Shown: positions 7,623-16,339 of the stretch, piece by piece
Layout of the letters: each line of letters starts with the position of its first letter
Numbering within the stretch: the first letter of the stretch is position 1
From: Cloacibacillus evryensis DSM 19522
Lineage (GTDB): Bacteria; Synergistota; Synergistia; Synergistales; Synergistaceae
Length of the DNA: 64,000 nucleotides
Direction of reading: 5' to 3'
Assembly (NCBI RefSeq): GCF_000585335.1
Contig: NZ_KK073872.1
Location: 3,424,465-3,488,464, forward strand
The notes under the pieces: generated by a model
The model's input: the letters and a program-made list of their open reading frames with translations, nothing else
What the model was told of the DNA's origin: nothing
Databases searched by the model: none
Program-made: the position numbers and the translations under genes

Positions 7623-7904
7623 TCATTTCTCTTTTCCGGCGAGCCTGTCTATCGCGGAGGTCAGCATGGAAAAGCGCTCGTCGTCGAGCGTGTAATGCAT
7701 CCATTTCCCCTCCCTGTGCCTTTTGACGAGCCCCGCGTGGCAGAGCGTTTTCATGTGGTGCGAAAGAGTCGGCTGCGTTATTTTGAAGCGTTCCAGCAGC
7801 TTGCAGGCGCACAGCTCCCCGCCGGAGAGCATCTCCACGATCATCAGCCGATTGGGGTCGGAAAGAGCCTTGAACACCTCGGAGAGTTCTGCGTAATCTA
7901 CCAT
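7623..7904 (-). CDS. ArsR/SmtB-family metal-responsive repressor
   Basis: A 93-residue winged-helix repressor. The ELCACKLLERF motif in helix 3 supplies a CxC metal or metalloid site like that of ArsR, and QPTLSHHMKTLCHAGLV is the recognition helix. Such proteins leave DNA when As(III), Sb(III) or metals bind. AGAAGG lies 8 bases before the ATG and a TATAAT box lies at 7949-7954. The next gene is the DUF134-NifX protein rather than an ars gene, so it may control that gene; control of acr3 at 875 is also possible. Family assignment is firm, target assignment is not. Confidence 0.9.
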   Translation of the reverse strand: MVDYAELSEVFKALSDPNRLMIVEMLSGGELCACKLLERFKITQPTLSHHMKTLCHAGLVKRHREGKWMHYTLDDERFSMLTSAIDRLAGKEK

Positions 7905-8103
7905 GTGTGATCCTTCTTTCGACCAAAAGTATGTCTATCTGTCTATTTATTATAACAAAAAATTCCCCGAAATTATGGCGGTCTGCGGAAAATGGCCGCG
8001 GGGGCGCTTCGCGCCGCCGCAGCCATTTCATTTAGGATATGAAGGTCCGCCCCCGTTTTGTAAATACACCCGGAGGCAGCCCCCCTTACCGGCTTCGCGG
8101 CCC

Positions 8104-9654
8104 TTAATACAGGCCGCCTATATAGCGCTCGGCCGTTTCCCTGACGCGGCCCGAGTGCACGAGTTCGCGCGCCCACTCCATGTCGGGCGAGATGTAATGG
8201 TCGTTTTCCATAAAGGGAGCCTTTTCGCGCACGGCCGCGCCGACGGCGGCGGTCACGGGCGAGAGCGGCAGCTCTTTTTGCGCGCGGAGCCCCGCGGCCT
8301 GTACTGCGGTAAGCAGTTCGTTGCCGAGGACATATTCCGCGAGACGCACGACTTTATAGGCCTTCATCGCGGCGTTGTAGCCCATGCTGACGTAGTCCTC
8401 CTGGAAGGCGCAGGTGGGGACGGAATCGACGGAGGCGGGATGCGAAAGGACGCGTATCTCACCCACCAGCCCCGCCGATGAGTACTGGACGATCATGTAG
8501 CCGCTGTTTTCACCGGGGTTCGCGACGAGGAACGGCGGCAGGCCGCTCACATGCTCGTTGACCATGCGGTCGGTGCGCCGTTCGGAGATCTTTGCCAGGT
8601 AGCCCATGGCGATACAGATGGAGTCGCTCTCGATGCCGACAAAGCCGGAGTCGCTGTTGCAGGCGCTCAGCGCTTCGCCGCTCGGGTGGATTATCGGGTT
8701 GTCGCAGCAGGAATTTATTTCGGTCACGATCGCCTCCACGGCGTCGTCGACGGTCTTGCGCGCCGCGCCGTGCGCCTGCGGCACACAGCGCAGCGAGAGC
8801 GCGTCCTGAAGGTTTTTGCCGCCGTTTTCTTTAAGGAAGGCGCTCTCCGCGAGGATCTCCCTCAAATGCGCGGCGGTCGCGGCCTGTTCATTGTGGGGCT
8901 TCACCGCCATCACCCTTTCGTCGAAGGCCTTGAGGTTCGCGCTTAGGGCCTCCAGCGTGCAGGCGGCGACGACGTCCGCCGTGGCCACAAGGTTCCTCGC
9001 GTCATAAGCGGCGAGCGCGCCCATGGCGTTTATCGAGGTGCAGCCGTTGACGAAGCAGAGCCCCTCTTTGTAGCTCGGCGTGAAAGGGGTGATGCCTGCG
9101 CGTTTGAGCGCCTCGCCGCCGTCGAGCAGCTCGCCCTGATAGTAAGCCCTTCCCGCTCCCGTAAAGACGAGCGCGGCGTGCGCCTCGGCGTCAAGGTAGC
9201 CGACGGAGCCGTGCAGCGGCACCCACGGCGTGACCCCTTTGTTGAGCAGCTCGGCTATCACCTCAAGCGCTTCAAGCCGCGCGCCGGAGACGCCGCTGCC
9301 CACGTTGACGAGCATCATGAAGAGCATCGCGCGCACGACCTCCTCCTCCATCGGTTCGCCGACGGTGGTACAGTGGGTCAGCATTGTGTTTTTCTGATAG
9401 CGGATCGCCGATTCTTCGGGGATCGCCCGTTTGACATTCTCGCCGAGCCCGGTGGTGATGCCGTACATACGCCGTTTTTCCGCAACAAATTTATCCACGA
9501 GGGCGCGGCACTTATTGACGCGCTCCCTGTACTCGTCGCTGAAGGATACTTTCGCGCCAAATCTCGCCACCGCCGCGAGCTCTTCGATAGTTACCTCTTT
9601 GCCCAGAATTACCTCTTTGATATCGCGCGCCTCTTTCATGCTCTCCCTGTTCAT
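8104..9654 (-). CDS. Ammonia-lyase (HAL/PAL) homologue lacking the MIO triad
   Basis: A 516-residue protein of the aromatic amino-acid lyase family. It keeps the N-terminal tyrosine loop as YGITTGLG (residues 64-71), KEGLCFVNG (196-204) and QDALSLRC.PQ. However, canonical enzymes have GSVGASGDL, whose Ala-Ser-Gly cyclises to the MIO electrophile. Here residues 149-159 read GSVGYLDAEAH. The usual GNFHG is also altered. It should therefore not form MIO, and classical ammonia elimination is doubtful; a divergent clade with another reaction is likely. GGAGG lies 10 bases before the ATG. It is the last gene of an operon with a symporter and an Fe-S protein. Confidence 0.85.
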   Translation of the reverse strand: MNRESMKEARDIKEVILGKEVTIEELAAVARFGAKVSFSDEYRERVNKCRALVDKFVAEKRRMYGITTGLGENVKRAIPEESAIRYQKNTMLTHCTTVGEPMEEEVVRAMLFMMLVNVGSGVSGARLEALEVIAELLNKGVTPWVPLHGSVGYLDAEAHAALVFTGAGRAYYQGELLDGGEALKRAGITPFTPSYKEGLCFVNGCTSINAMGALAAYDARNLVATADVVAACTLEALSANLKAFDERVMAVKPHNEQAATAAHLREILAESAFLKENGGKNLQDALSLRCVPQAHGAARKTVDDAVEAIVTEINSCCDNPIIHPSGEALSACNSDSGFVGIESDSICIAMGYLAKISERRTDRMVNEHVSGLPPFLVANPGENSGYMIVQYSSAGLVGEIRVLSHPASVDSVPTCAFQEDYVSMGYNAAMKAYKVVRLAEYVLGNELLTAVQAAGLRAQKELPLSPVTAAVGAAVREKAPFMENDHYISPDMEWARELVHSGRVRETAERYIGGLY

Positions 9655-9698
9655 CGACCAAACGCCTCCATAAAATATTTTTATTTGCCTCTGTTGGA

Positions 9699-10265
9699 TC
9701 AGAATGTTCTTTTTACCATGCAGCCGTCCGCGGCCACGGGAACGTAGTAGATTTTTTTACCCTCCTCCGGTTCTCCGAAAAAGGCCACATGATAGGGGCG
9801 GTAGACGCTCTGTATCTCCGAGGGTTCAAGGGAAAAATTCCCTCCGACGCGCCGGCGCAGTATCCTGCGCGCGAGCGCATTGCCGCGCGTTACGAGTTCC
9901 GCGTCCGAAAAATCAGAGCGCTGCAATGCCTCTTCCGTTACCTCCGTCTCCGCCGTCTCTACGCCTCTGCCGTCGTAATATGAAACGCCGCAGGTCGAGC
10001 CGTTCGCGATCATCATTATTTTGCTTTTGCGCGGCTTCGCCTCTTTCTTGAATATTTTTTCAAGAAAAATGGGATCGGTCGTTATTTCAAAGGTGATGAG
10101 CCTGTTTTCTATATAGATCGTCTTCATAACGATCTCTTGATCTTCGCGTTGTCCGCCGCTTGTCAGGCGCGTTATGAAGCGCGCGATGAGGCCGTTTCTT
10201 TTGCGCGCCTCGTGCTTCGCCTCTTCTACGCTCATCTTTATGGGGAAGGAGGTAATGACCGCCAT
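9699..10265 (-). CDS. Conserved-operon protein of unknown function
   Basis: A 188-residue, apparently soluble protein. I do not recognise its family. It is basic and mixed alpha/beta by appearance, with a KSKIMMIANGSTCGVSYYDGRG segment (residues about 84-105) that contains a small glycine-rich turn, and a C-terminal PYHVAFFGEPEEGKKIYYVPV segment. No signal peptide or membrane span is seen. It lies between the small membrane protein and the lyase homologue, 44 bases before the latter, so it probably serves the same pathway. A GGGCGGGACG purine run precedes the ATG. Confidence 0.7.
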   Translation of the reverse strand: MAVITSFPIKMSVEEAKHEARKRNGLIARFITRLTSGGQREDQEIVMKTIYIENRLITFEITTDPIFLEKIFKKEAKPRKSKIMMIANGSTCGVSYYDGRGVETAETEVTEEALQRSDFSDAELVTRGNALARRILRRRVGGNFSLEPSEIQSVYRPYHVAFFGEPEEGKKIYYVPVAADGCMVKRTF

Positions 10266-10290
10266 CGTCCCGCCCTCTGTCCTGTCTATC

Positions 10291-10539
10291 CTATTTGCGC
10301 GTGCCGCGCGAGAACGAGATCACCTGGAATATGTACTTCAGGAAGACCCATGCGGTGACCAGCATCGCGCTGTAGGGCAGCAATCTGCCCAGCACGATAT
10401 CGACGTCGTGGATCATGCTCCAGCCGATAAATACCGCTTCAAAGATAAACAGGAGGCAGAGCATTCCGTCTATGCCGAACCATGATATTTTGAGGCCGTC
10501 GTTTGTTTCGTTTTTCGTTTCGTTATTTGTATTTGCCAT
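10291..10539 (-). CDS. Small two-span membrane protein beside the symporter
   Basis: An 82-residue protein with a polar Asn/Thr-rich N-terminus (residues 1-15) and two hydrophobic spans (about 25-45 and 55-75), ending in RGTRK. AGGAGG lies 9 bases before the ATG. It sits 15 bases after the sodium symporter gene in the same direction. Small accessory membrane subunits accompany several solute:sodium symporters, so a partner role is plausible but unproven. I do not recognise a named family. Confidence 0.7.
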   Translation of the reverse strand: MANTNNETKNETNDGLKISWFGIDGMLCLLFIFEAVFIGWSMIHDVDIVLGRLLPYSAMLVTAWVFLKYIFQVISFSRGTRK

Positions 10540-10554
10540 AATGTGTGCCTCCTA

Positions 10555-11973
10555 TCAGCATCTGATCGCTTTTTTATCAGTTTCGGTATCTTCGCCGAAT
10601 TTGCTGCCGATCACCCAGAAGAGGAACGAGAGCGGCAGTGATACGAGTATCGGCTCAAGCACGCCGAAGCTTTCCGATATCGTTACCGGCCAGAGCGAGA
10701 GCGCCGCGAAGGAAAGGCATCCCGCCGCCATCGAAAGCAGTCCCGCCGCCTTGGTCTTTTTCCCGCCGTACATCAGCGCCATCAGCACGGGGACGAAACC
10801 GGTGGACATCCAGAGGCTGATGAGGAAGACGAAGGCGTCGTATACGAGCGTGAAGCGGAAGGCAAGGCAGAGGCCGATGACCCCCAACAGACAGGCGCCG
10901 AGGCGGCTCAGGTTCACAAGTTTTTTGTCGCTGAGCTCTTCTTTCACAAATATACGCGCGTAGATATCCTTTGCGAGCGTCGTTCCGCCGATGAGGTAGT
11001 AGCTGTCGAGCGTGGAGATTATCGCCCCGAAGAGCCCGATGACGAAGAAGGCGCGTATCCCGACGGGAAGTTCAGAGAGTACCATTCGCACATACGCGAG
11101 CTCCGGCTGTGCTCCGGGGTATTTGACGTGTACCACCATACCGGCGATGTTCGTCACGGCGTCGAATACGAGCCAGAGACAGAAGCAGGTGAGCATCGCG
11201 CGGCGGCCGGTCTTCGCCGAGTTGCTGGCCGAGAAACGCTGATAGAAGCAGGGGTCGGCGTATACGTTGATGCAGAGCAGCACCAGCATCAGCGCCTTTG
11301 TGAAGGTCATGCCCGCGACAGGGTGAGTGAAGGAGGGCGTCGCCGCCGTCGCCGCGCGTATGCCCGCCATGCCGCCGACGCTGTCATATATCTGCGGGAA
11401 TACCATGCAGACGCTCATCAGCATGAAGAAAAAGAAGATCATATCGGTCACCGCGACCCCCATCAGGCCGCCGAGACAGGTCAGCGCGATCGTCAGAACG
11501 ACGACAATGACGCCGAGAAGGACCTTATTGACGCCCCAGGCCGCCTCTCCGATGAAGCCAGTCGCCGTTATCTCGCCCAGCTGAGAACAGTACATGAAGA
11601 GGAATATCGAGGCGACGATCGCGGCCGTCTTGCCGTAGGCGTGGGCGATGACGTCGGGGATCGTTACGTCGGAACGCACGTGGATGCGCGGCCCGACCCA
11701 CAGCGCGAGTGGGAATCGGACCGCGTGCGCGCCGATCGACCAGATGAACCATGTCGCCATGCCAAAGACAGAGGCGTAGCCGATGGTGCCCACAACGCCG
11801 ACGCCGCCGTACCAGGAAGCGACGAGCGTGCCGACCACAAGCGACCAGGGAAGGCTTCTGTTCGCGAGATAATAGCTCTCCATGTCCGTGATCGACTTTG
11901 AGAAATAGTAGCCTATCCAAAGAACGGCGATCACGGTAAATACGATAACGATGTTGTCGATGCCGGTTAACAT
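10555..11973 (-). CDS. Sodium:solute symporter (SSS family)
   Basis: A 472-residue protein with about 13 membrane spans. SSS features are visible: SITDMESYYLANRSLPW in the first loop, GTLVASWYGGVGVVGT, and a GLFGAIISTLDSYYLIGGT segment corresponding to the sodium-site helix. It imports an organic solute with Na+. The substrate is unknown, but cotranscription with an ammonia-lyase-like enzyme suggests an amino acid or derivative. AAAGGAG lies 10 bases before the ATG. It is the second gene of the operon that starts at 12949. Confidence 0.9.
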   Translation of the reverse strand: MLTGIDNIVIVFTVIAVLWIGYYFSKSITDMESYYLANRSLPWSLVVGTLVASWYGGVGVVGTIGYASVFGMATWFIWSIGAHAVRFPLALWVGPRIHVRSDVTIPDVIAHAYGKTAAIVASIFLFMYCSQLGEITATGFIGEAAWGVNKVLLGVIVVVLTIALTCLGGLMGVAVTDMIFFFFMLMSVCMVFPQIYDSVGGMAGIRAATAATPSFTHPVAGMTFTKALMLVLLCINVYADPCFYQRFSASNSAKTGRRAMLTCFCLWLVFDAVTNIAGMVVHVKYPGAQPELAYVRMVLSELPVGIRAFFVIGLFGAIISTLDSYYLIGGTTLAKDIYARIFVKEELSDKKLVNLSRLGACLLGVIGLCLAFRFTLVYDAFVFLISLWMSTGFVPVLMALMYGGKKTKAAGLLSMAAGCLSFAALSLWPVTISESFGVLEPILVSLPLSFLFWVIGSKFGEDTETDKKAIRC

Positions 11974-12013
11974 GAATCCAACACTCCTTTTTGAGCGCCC
12001 TAGAGGCGCTCCT

Positions 12014-12949
12014 TTAGATTTTTTCTATCGAAATGGCGCCGACGGGGCAGTTGCTGCCGCAGATGGTGCAGCCCCAGCAGTCCTTTTCTTCAAATGTGAT
12101 CTTGCGTCCCGCCTGTCTGAAAGCGCCGAAGTTGCAGACCTTCGCGCACCTGCCGCAGGCAACGCATTTTTTTTCGTCCCATATAATGCGGTATCTCTGC
12201 TTCGGCCAAACGCCCTGCGTGCCGATCCTCTTTGAGGCGCGGATCGGATAGCAGCAGTCGCCGCAGCAGTTGCATATAGCCGCGTCTTCTTCGGAGGTGT
12301 GCATAAGGCCGCTTTTGTCGGCAAGACGGAGGATCGCCTTCGCCTCCTCCTTTGAGAGCGGCCTCCCGTGGCCGCGGTCCCATTCGGAATTGAGCCCTCT
12401 CTTGAAGAGTATGCAGACGCTGCGCGGCTTTTCGCAGTTCAGCGCCACGCTTTTGCAGTTGCAGGGGACCATGTAGGGTTCGCATTCAAGGGAATCTATC
12501 AACGCGAAAGCTTCATCAAGCGTAAAGAAGGAGGCGTTTTCGATAAGCCCCTCTCCCCTCAGTGCGGCGTCGAGACGCGGCTTTGCTTTCTCCATATACC
12601 GCGCGACATACCATTCGTCGATCTTCTCGCGCTCGGACGCCGGTATCTCTGCCCAAAACTCGGGCTCGTACTGCGCAAAAAAGGCCAGCCGCGTGTAGAA
12701 ATTGGCGGGGCGGAAAAATATTTTCCCGGCCTCCTCGGCCTTGTTGAGAACCCCGCGCGAATAGGCGTTCTTAACGAAAGCCTCCGGGTCGTCGGTGAAA
12801 TTTTTTAACAGCGTTAAAAGTTCGTCGGGAGAATAATTTCTGGGCTCCATCGTCTCAAGCAGACAGAGCTCTTCCGTGTCAAGGAACGTCTCCATAAACG
12901 GCAGGGCGAGATCGGGTATTTCAAACAATTTTGCAGCCTTATCGTACAT
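12014..12949 (-). CDS. 4Fe-4S dicluster protein with extra cysteine motifs
   Basis: A 311-residue cytoplasmic protein. Its first 150 residues are helical and unassigned. Cysteine motifs follow: PCNCKSVALNC (about residue 162), ICNCCGDCCYPIR (about 226), and two classical ferredoxin clusters, CVACGRCAKVC and CWGCTICGSNCPVGAI, at the C-terminus. It could carry two [4Fe-4S] clusters plus another metal site. Electron transfer is the family role; the partner is unknown. It is the first gene of the operon, with AAGGCGG 8 bases before the ATG, and faces the GntR gene across a palindrome-rich gap. Confidence 0.85.
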   Translation of the reverse strand: MYDKAAKLFEIPDLALPFMETFLDTEELCLLETMEPRNYSPDELLTLLKNFTDDPEAFVKNAYSRGVLNKAEEAGKIFFRPANFYTRLAFFAQYEPEFWAEIPASEREKIDEWYVARYMEKAKPRLDAALRGEGLIENASFFTLDEAFALIDSLECEPYMVPCNCKSVALNCEKPRSVCILFKRGLNSEWDRGHGRPLSKEEAKAILRLADKSGLMHTSEEDAAICNCCGDCCYPIRASKRIGTQGVWPKQRYRIIWDEKKCVACGRCAKVCNFGAFRQAGRKITFEEKDCWGCTICGSNCPVGAISIEKI

Positions 12950-13055
12950 TTGTTACACCGCCTTTTACCTTCATCAGAGTATCAGCAGAGCAATATCAAA
13001 CATTTCGAATAACTATAAGGAACAAAATTACGTGTTGTGTTATTGATTTTATGTC

Positions 13056-13079
13056 CTACATGTTACATGCAGCATGTAG
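13056..13079. promoter_or_regulatory. Palindromic operator, probable GntR site
   Basis: CTACATG (13056-13062) and CATGTAG (13073-13079) are inverted, and overlapping them is a perfect 6-1-6 palindrome ACATGC-A-GCATGT (13065-13077). It lies between the Fe-S/symporter/lyase operon and the divergent GntR gene, just upstream of a TATACT box at 13092-13097. Binding by the GntR protein is inferred. Confidence 0.5.
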
Positions 13080-13137
13080 CTGTGGTTATGTTATACTTGT
13101 GCAAAGATTTTGTCAAGTTCCAAGAGGGAGAATAATT

Positions 13138-13869
13138 ATGTCATTTTTCCACAATGAATCGCTGCGAAAAAAACTTTACGATTATATTAAACGAAAGATA
13201 AATTCCGGCGAGCTGAAGCCGGGAGACCCCATCAATCAAAAGGAGATATTCGAGGAACTCAACATCAGCCGCACGCCCTACCGCGACTGCATGATACAGC
13301 TGGAGTCGGAGGGGCTCGTGAGGATCATTCCCTGCAAGGGCGTCGTCGTGCGCGAGCTTTCCATAGACGAGGTCATGGAAGCCCAGGAGGTGGGAGCCGC
13401 GCTTGAGGGCATGGCCTATGAGCTTGCCTTTTACAACGCGCGGGAGCGGTGCATACCAAAGCTCACCGAGCTGATCGCGAAGGCGGAAAAATGCTTCCGC
13501 GACAACGAGCCTATCGTCCAGGATCTGAATATGGAGTTCCACCTGGTCGTCTTCGAACAGTGCCCAAACCGCGGCCTCGTTGAACAGCTTGTGAAGATGC
13601 GCGAGCGGATTTATGATTTTCCGCAGCGCGCCCTGCTGCCGCTGTTGAAATGGGAAAAAGTATTCTGGCAGGAGCACCGCCGTCAGGTCGAAATACTGAA
13701 AAACGGCACGCCATCCGAGTTTGGCCGTTATACGCGCGACGTGCATTGGAAAGTTCAGGGAAGGGAAGAGTATTGGGAGACACTGTTATCCGTCAGGCCG
13801 GGAACGGTAAAGCAGTATTTTGAGCGTCGCCGCGCCTATTGCGAGCAGGAGAGAGAGAACTCCCTATAA
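13138..13869 (+). CDS. GntR-family regulator with FCD domain
   Basis: A 243-residue regulator. Residues 1-70 are a GntR winged helix (LKPGDPINQKEIFEELNISRTPYRDCM, of which NQKEIFEELNISRTPYRD is the recognition part). Residues of about 80-220 form an all-helical FCD ligand domain, with the metal or ligand residues Asp/His in DLNMEFHLVVFE and EHRRQVEIL. Such regulators usually respond to carboxylates or amino acids. GAGGGAG precedes ATG 13138; the frame is open upstream to 12931 but without a better start. It is divergent from the Fe-S/symporter/lyase operon and is its likely repressor. Confidence 0.9.
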   Translation: MSFFHNESLRKKLYDYIKRKINSGELKPGDPINQKEIFEELNISRTPYRDCMIQLESEGLVRIIPCKGVVVRELSIDEVMEAQEVGAALEGMAYELAFYNARERCIPKLTELIAKAEKCFRDNEPIVQDLNMEFHLVVFEQCPNRGLVEQLVKMRERIYDFPQRALLPLLKWEKVFWQEHRRQVEILKNGTPSEFGRYTRDVHWKVQGREEYWETLLSVRPGTVKQYFERRRAYCEQERENSL

Positions 13870-14005
13870 CTTTTAGCGGCGGTAACGTTTTGCTGATCTC
13901 AAACCGCGGAATGGACGCCGTTTTTACGCCCTCGGCGTTATAATCAGAAAAAGAAGCTGTAACGACCGGCGCTTTGGAGGCGCCGTTTTATCAGGAGAGT
14001 AGAAA

Positions 14006-15032
14006 ATGATTCGTTTTGAATGCGACTATGGCGAGGGGGCGCACCCCCCGGATATTGGAGCGGCTGGCCGCCACAAATATGGAGCAGACGGCCGGCTATG
14101 GCGAGGACCCGCACTGCGAGGCGGCGCGGGGCTATATAAGAGAGCTCTGCCGCATGCCGGACGCCGACGTGCATTTTCTCGTCGGCGGCACACAGGCGAA
14201 CCTGACGGTCATCGCCGCCGCGCTGCGTCCGCACCAGGGCGTGATCGCCGCCGAAAGCGGACACATCAACGTACATGAAACAGGAGCGATCGAGGCGACG
14301 GGACATAAGGTCATCACCGTGCCGGGCGAGAACGGCAAGATCACGGCCGGAGAGGTGCGCGGCGTCTGCGACAGCCACTGGCGCGATCCGACCCACGAAC
14401 ATATCGCCCAGCCGGCGATGGTCTACATTTCTAACCCAAGTGAGATCGGCACGATCTATACCCTCGCCGAGCTGGAGGAGATCTCCAAGGTCTGCCGTAA
14501 ATGCGGCCTGCCGCTCTTCATGGACGGCGCGCGGCTCGGCTACGGGCTCGCCTGCGAGCTCTGTGATTATACCTTGGCCGACATCGCCGCCCTCTGCGAC
14601 GTCTTTTATATCGGCGGCACGAAGGTCGGCGCGCTCTTCGGGGAGGCGGTCGTCATCACCGATGCGGCGTTGAAGCGTGACTTCCGCTATATAATGAAGC
14701 AGCGCGGCGCGATGCTCGCGAAGGGGCGTCTTCTGGGTATACAGTTCGAGGCGCTATTTGAGGACGGGCTTTACTTCGAGATATCGCGGCACGCGACGGA
14801 ACTTGCGATGACGCTCCGCGCGGCCTGTACGGCGAAGGGATATCCTTTCCTCGTCGACTCAATGACGAACCAGCAGTTCCCGATCCTGCCCAACAGTCTT
14901 ATTGAGCGGCTCAAAGTGAAATTCGCTTTTTCGCTCTGGCAGCCGACCGACGCGGCGCACACCGCCGTGCGCTTCTGCACAAGCTGGGCGACTAAAGAAG
15001 AGCACCTTGACGAACTGATCGCGGAGCTTTAG
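14006..15032 (+). CDS. L-threonine aldolase family, with a one-base frameshift
   Basis: A PLP-dependent fold type I enzyme that cleaves threonine or related beta-hydroxy amino acids to glycine and an aldehyde. The expected N-terminus, MIRFECDYGEGAHP, starts at ATG 14006 behind GGAGAG. The rest (RILERLAATNMEQTAGYGEDP onward to 15032) is one frame away. The switch falls in a run of six C at 14044-14049; one C fewer restores a continuous protein of about 341 residues. FLVGGTQAN and the lysine in FYIGGTKVGALFGE, which holds PLP, are present. A homopolymer sequencing error is as likely as real inactivation. A shorter frame from 14016 lacks the true start. Confidence 0.8.
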
Positions 15033-15106
15033 GGTAAAAAACATAAGGCGGCGGCGCGGCCACGGCCGGCTATACGCTGACATGGCGCGCCGCGGCAGAC
15101 ACGCGC

Positions 15107-15409
15107 CTAGAAAAGCCGCGTCGCGAGAAAAGCCGCCGCGATCGAGGCGGGCAGCACCACGAGGATGTTGCCGCTGAACCAGCCGGTGAGGAAGGCGACG
15201 ACGGTGGCGGCGGCGGAACTCTTGAAATCTCCCGTCGCCCAAAGGATATCGGGAAATACCAGGGAGCCGATGACGGCAAAGGGGATATAGTTGAGCACCG
15301 AGGAAACAAAGGGCGGCAGCCTGCGGCCGGTGAGGAGAAAGGGCGGCAGTATGCGCGACGGCGCGGTGACACACATCATCAGTATTGAAAGAAAGACGAT
15401 CTTGGACAT
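15107..15409 (-). CDS. azlD: Branched-chain amino-acid exporter small subunit AzlD
   Basis: A 100-residue membrane protein with three or four spans. It has the AzlD pattern SILMMCVTAPSRILPPFLL, then SVLNYIPFAVIGSLVFPDIL. It pairs with AzlC to export branched-chain amino acids and analogues. Its ATG at 15409 overlaps the AzlC stop by one base (TAATG), indicating coupled translation. A longer frame in the same register extends further upstream into azlC, but this overlap start is the natural one. The gene is convergent with the threonine aldolase. Confidence 0.85.
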   Translation of the reverse strand: MSKIVFLSILMMCVTAPSRILPPFLLTGRRLPPFVSSVLNYIPFAVIGSLVFPDILWATGDFKSSAAATVVAFLTGWFSGNILVVLPASIAAAFLATRLF

Positions 15410-16152
15410 TATCCCCGCGCCTCTCTGCCCGCCGGAAAGAGCAGGGCGCCGATCACGGCGGCGGCGCCGGCTGAAATTACTATCGCCACGCCGCGGTTCA
15501 TCTGCGCGAGGACCGGCAGCCATTTGAAAAGCGCCGACAGCGCCATCGCCGACAGCGTGACAATGAGCGCCGCGCGGCTCCGGCGCGCCGCCGGGATGAT
15601 GATAGCCAGAAACAGCGCGTATATCGCGACGCCCATGCTCGACTGCAGATCCCGCGGCAGGAAAGAGGTCCCGATATAGCCGCAGACCGTAAGAATGTTC
15701 CACGTCAGGAATATCGGCAGCTGCACGCCCCAGAGGAAACCAGGGGTAACGATCTCCGCATCCTGCAGCGAGGCGAGGCTGAAACTTTCATCCGTGAGGA
15801 AGAAAAAGAGGGCGCATTTTTCAAACGGGTTCATCCCGCGCTCCATACGCTGCGAAATGGAGGAGCCCATCATGATGTGGCGCGCATTGAGCAGAGCCGT
15901 CGTAATAAGGATGTCGGCGACGGAGACCCCGATCATCAGCATATTCAGCGCGGCGAACTGGCTGGCTCCCGCAAAGACCACCGCCGACATGAAAAGGCTC
16001 TCGCCGGCGGTAAGTCCAGCGGTCTTCGCAAGTATGCCGAAGGCCATCGCGCTCGGCACCATACCGATTATGATCGGTAGCGATTTTCTCGCGCCGGCGG
16101 AAAAACCTCCCGTAACGCTGCGGCCCCCCGAAGCCCTCTGCGTCTCTCCCAT
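15409..16152 (-). CDS. azlC: Branched-chain amino-acid exporter large subunit AzlC
   Basis: A 247-residue protein with six to seven membrane spans. AzlC signatures include LPIIIGMVPSAMAFGILA, FAGASQFAALNML and LLNARHIMMGSS. With AzlD it forms an amino-acid efflux pump. GAGG lies 8 bases before ATG 16152, which is better placed than the in-frame GTG at 16161. It lies next to the frameshifted threonine aldolase (convergent) and the ANTAR regulator upstream. Confidence 0.88.
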   Translation of the reverse strand: MGETQRASGGRSVTGGFSAGARKSLPIIIGMVPSAMAFGILAKTAGLTAGESLFMSAVVFAGASQFAALNMLMIGVSVADILITTALLNARHIMMGSSISQRMERGMNPFEKCALFFFLTDESFSLASLQDAEIVTPGFLWGVQLPIFLTWNILTVCGYIGTSFLPRDLQSSMGVAIYALFLAIIIPAARRSRAALIVTLSAMALSALFKWLPVLAQMNRGVAIVISAGAAAVIGALLFPAGREARG

Positions 16153-16339
16153 CAGCAACACCTCTATGTTTTCTTTTTATGAAAAAACATCAATCAGGTA
16201 ATTGTACACGCCGCGCCGTCAAATAACAACGGAGGGAATGCATGGCAGACAAATGAAAGCCCTCCGTGTCCGCAAACCAGGGGAGCCTCTCCGGTGCGGG
16301 GAAGAGTGTCAACGGCATCTTGACGCGGCCGGCGCCGCA

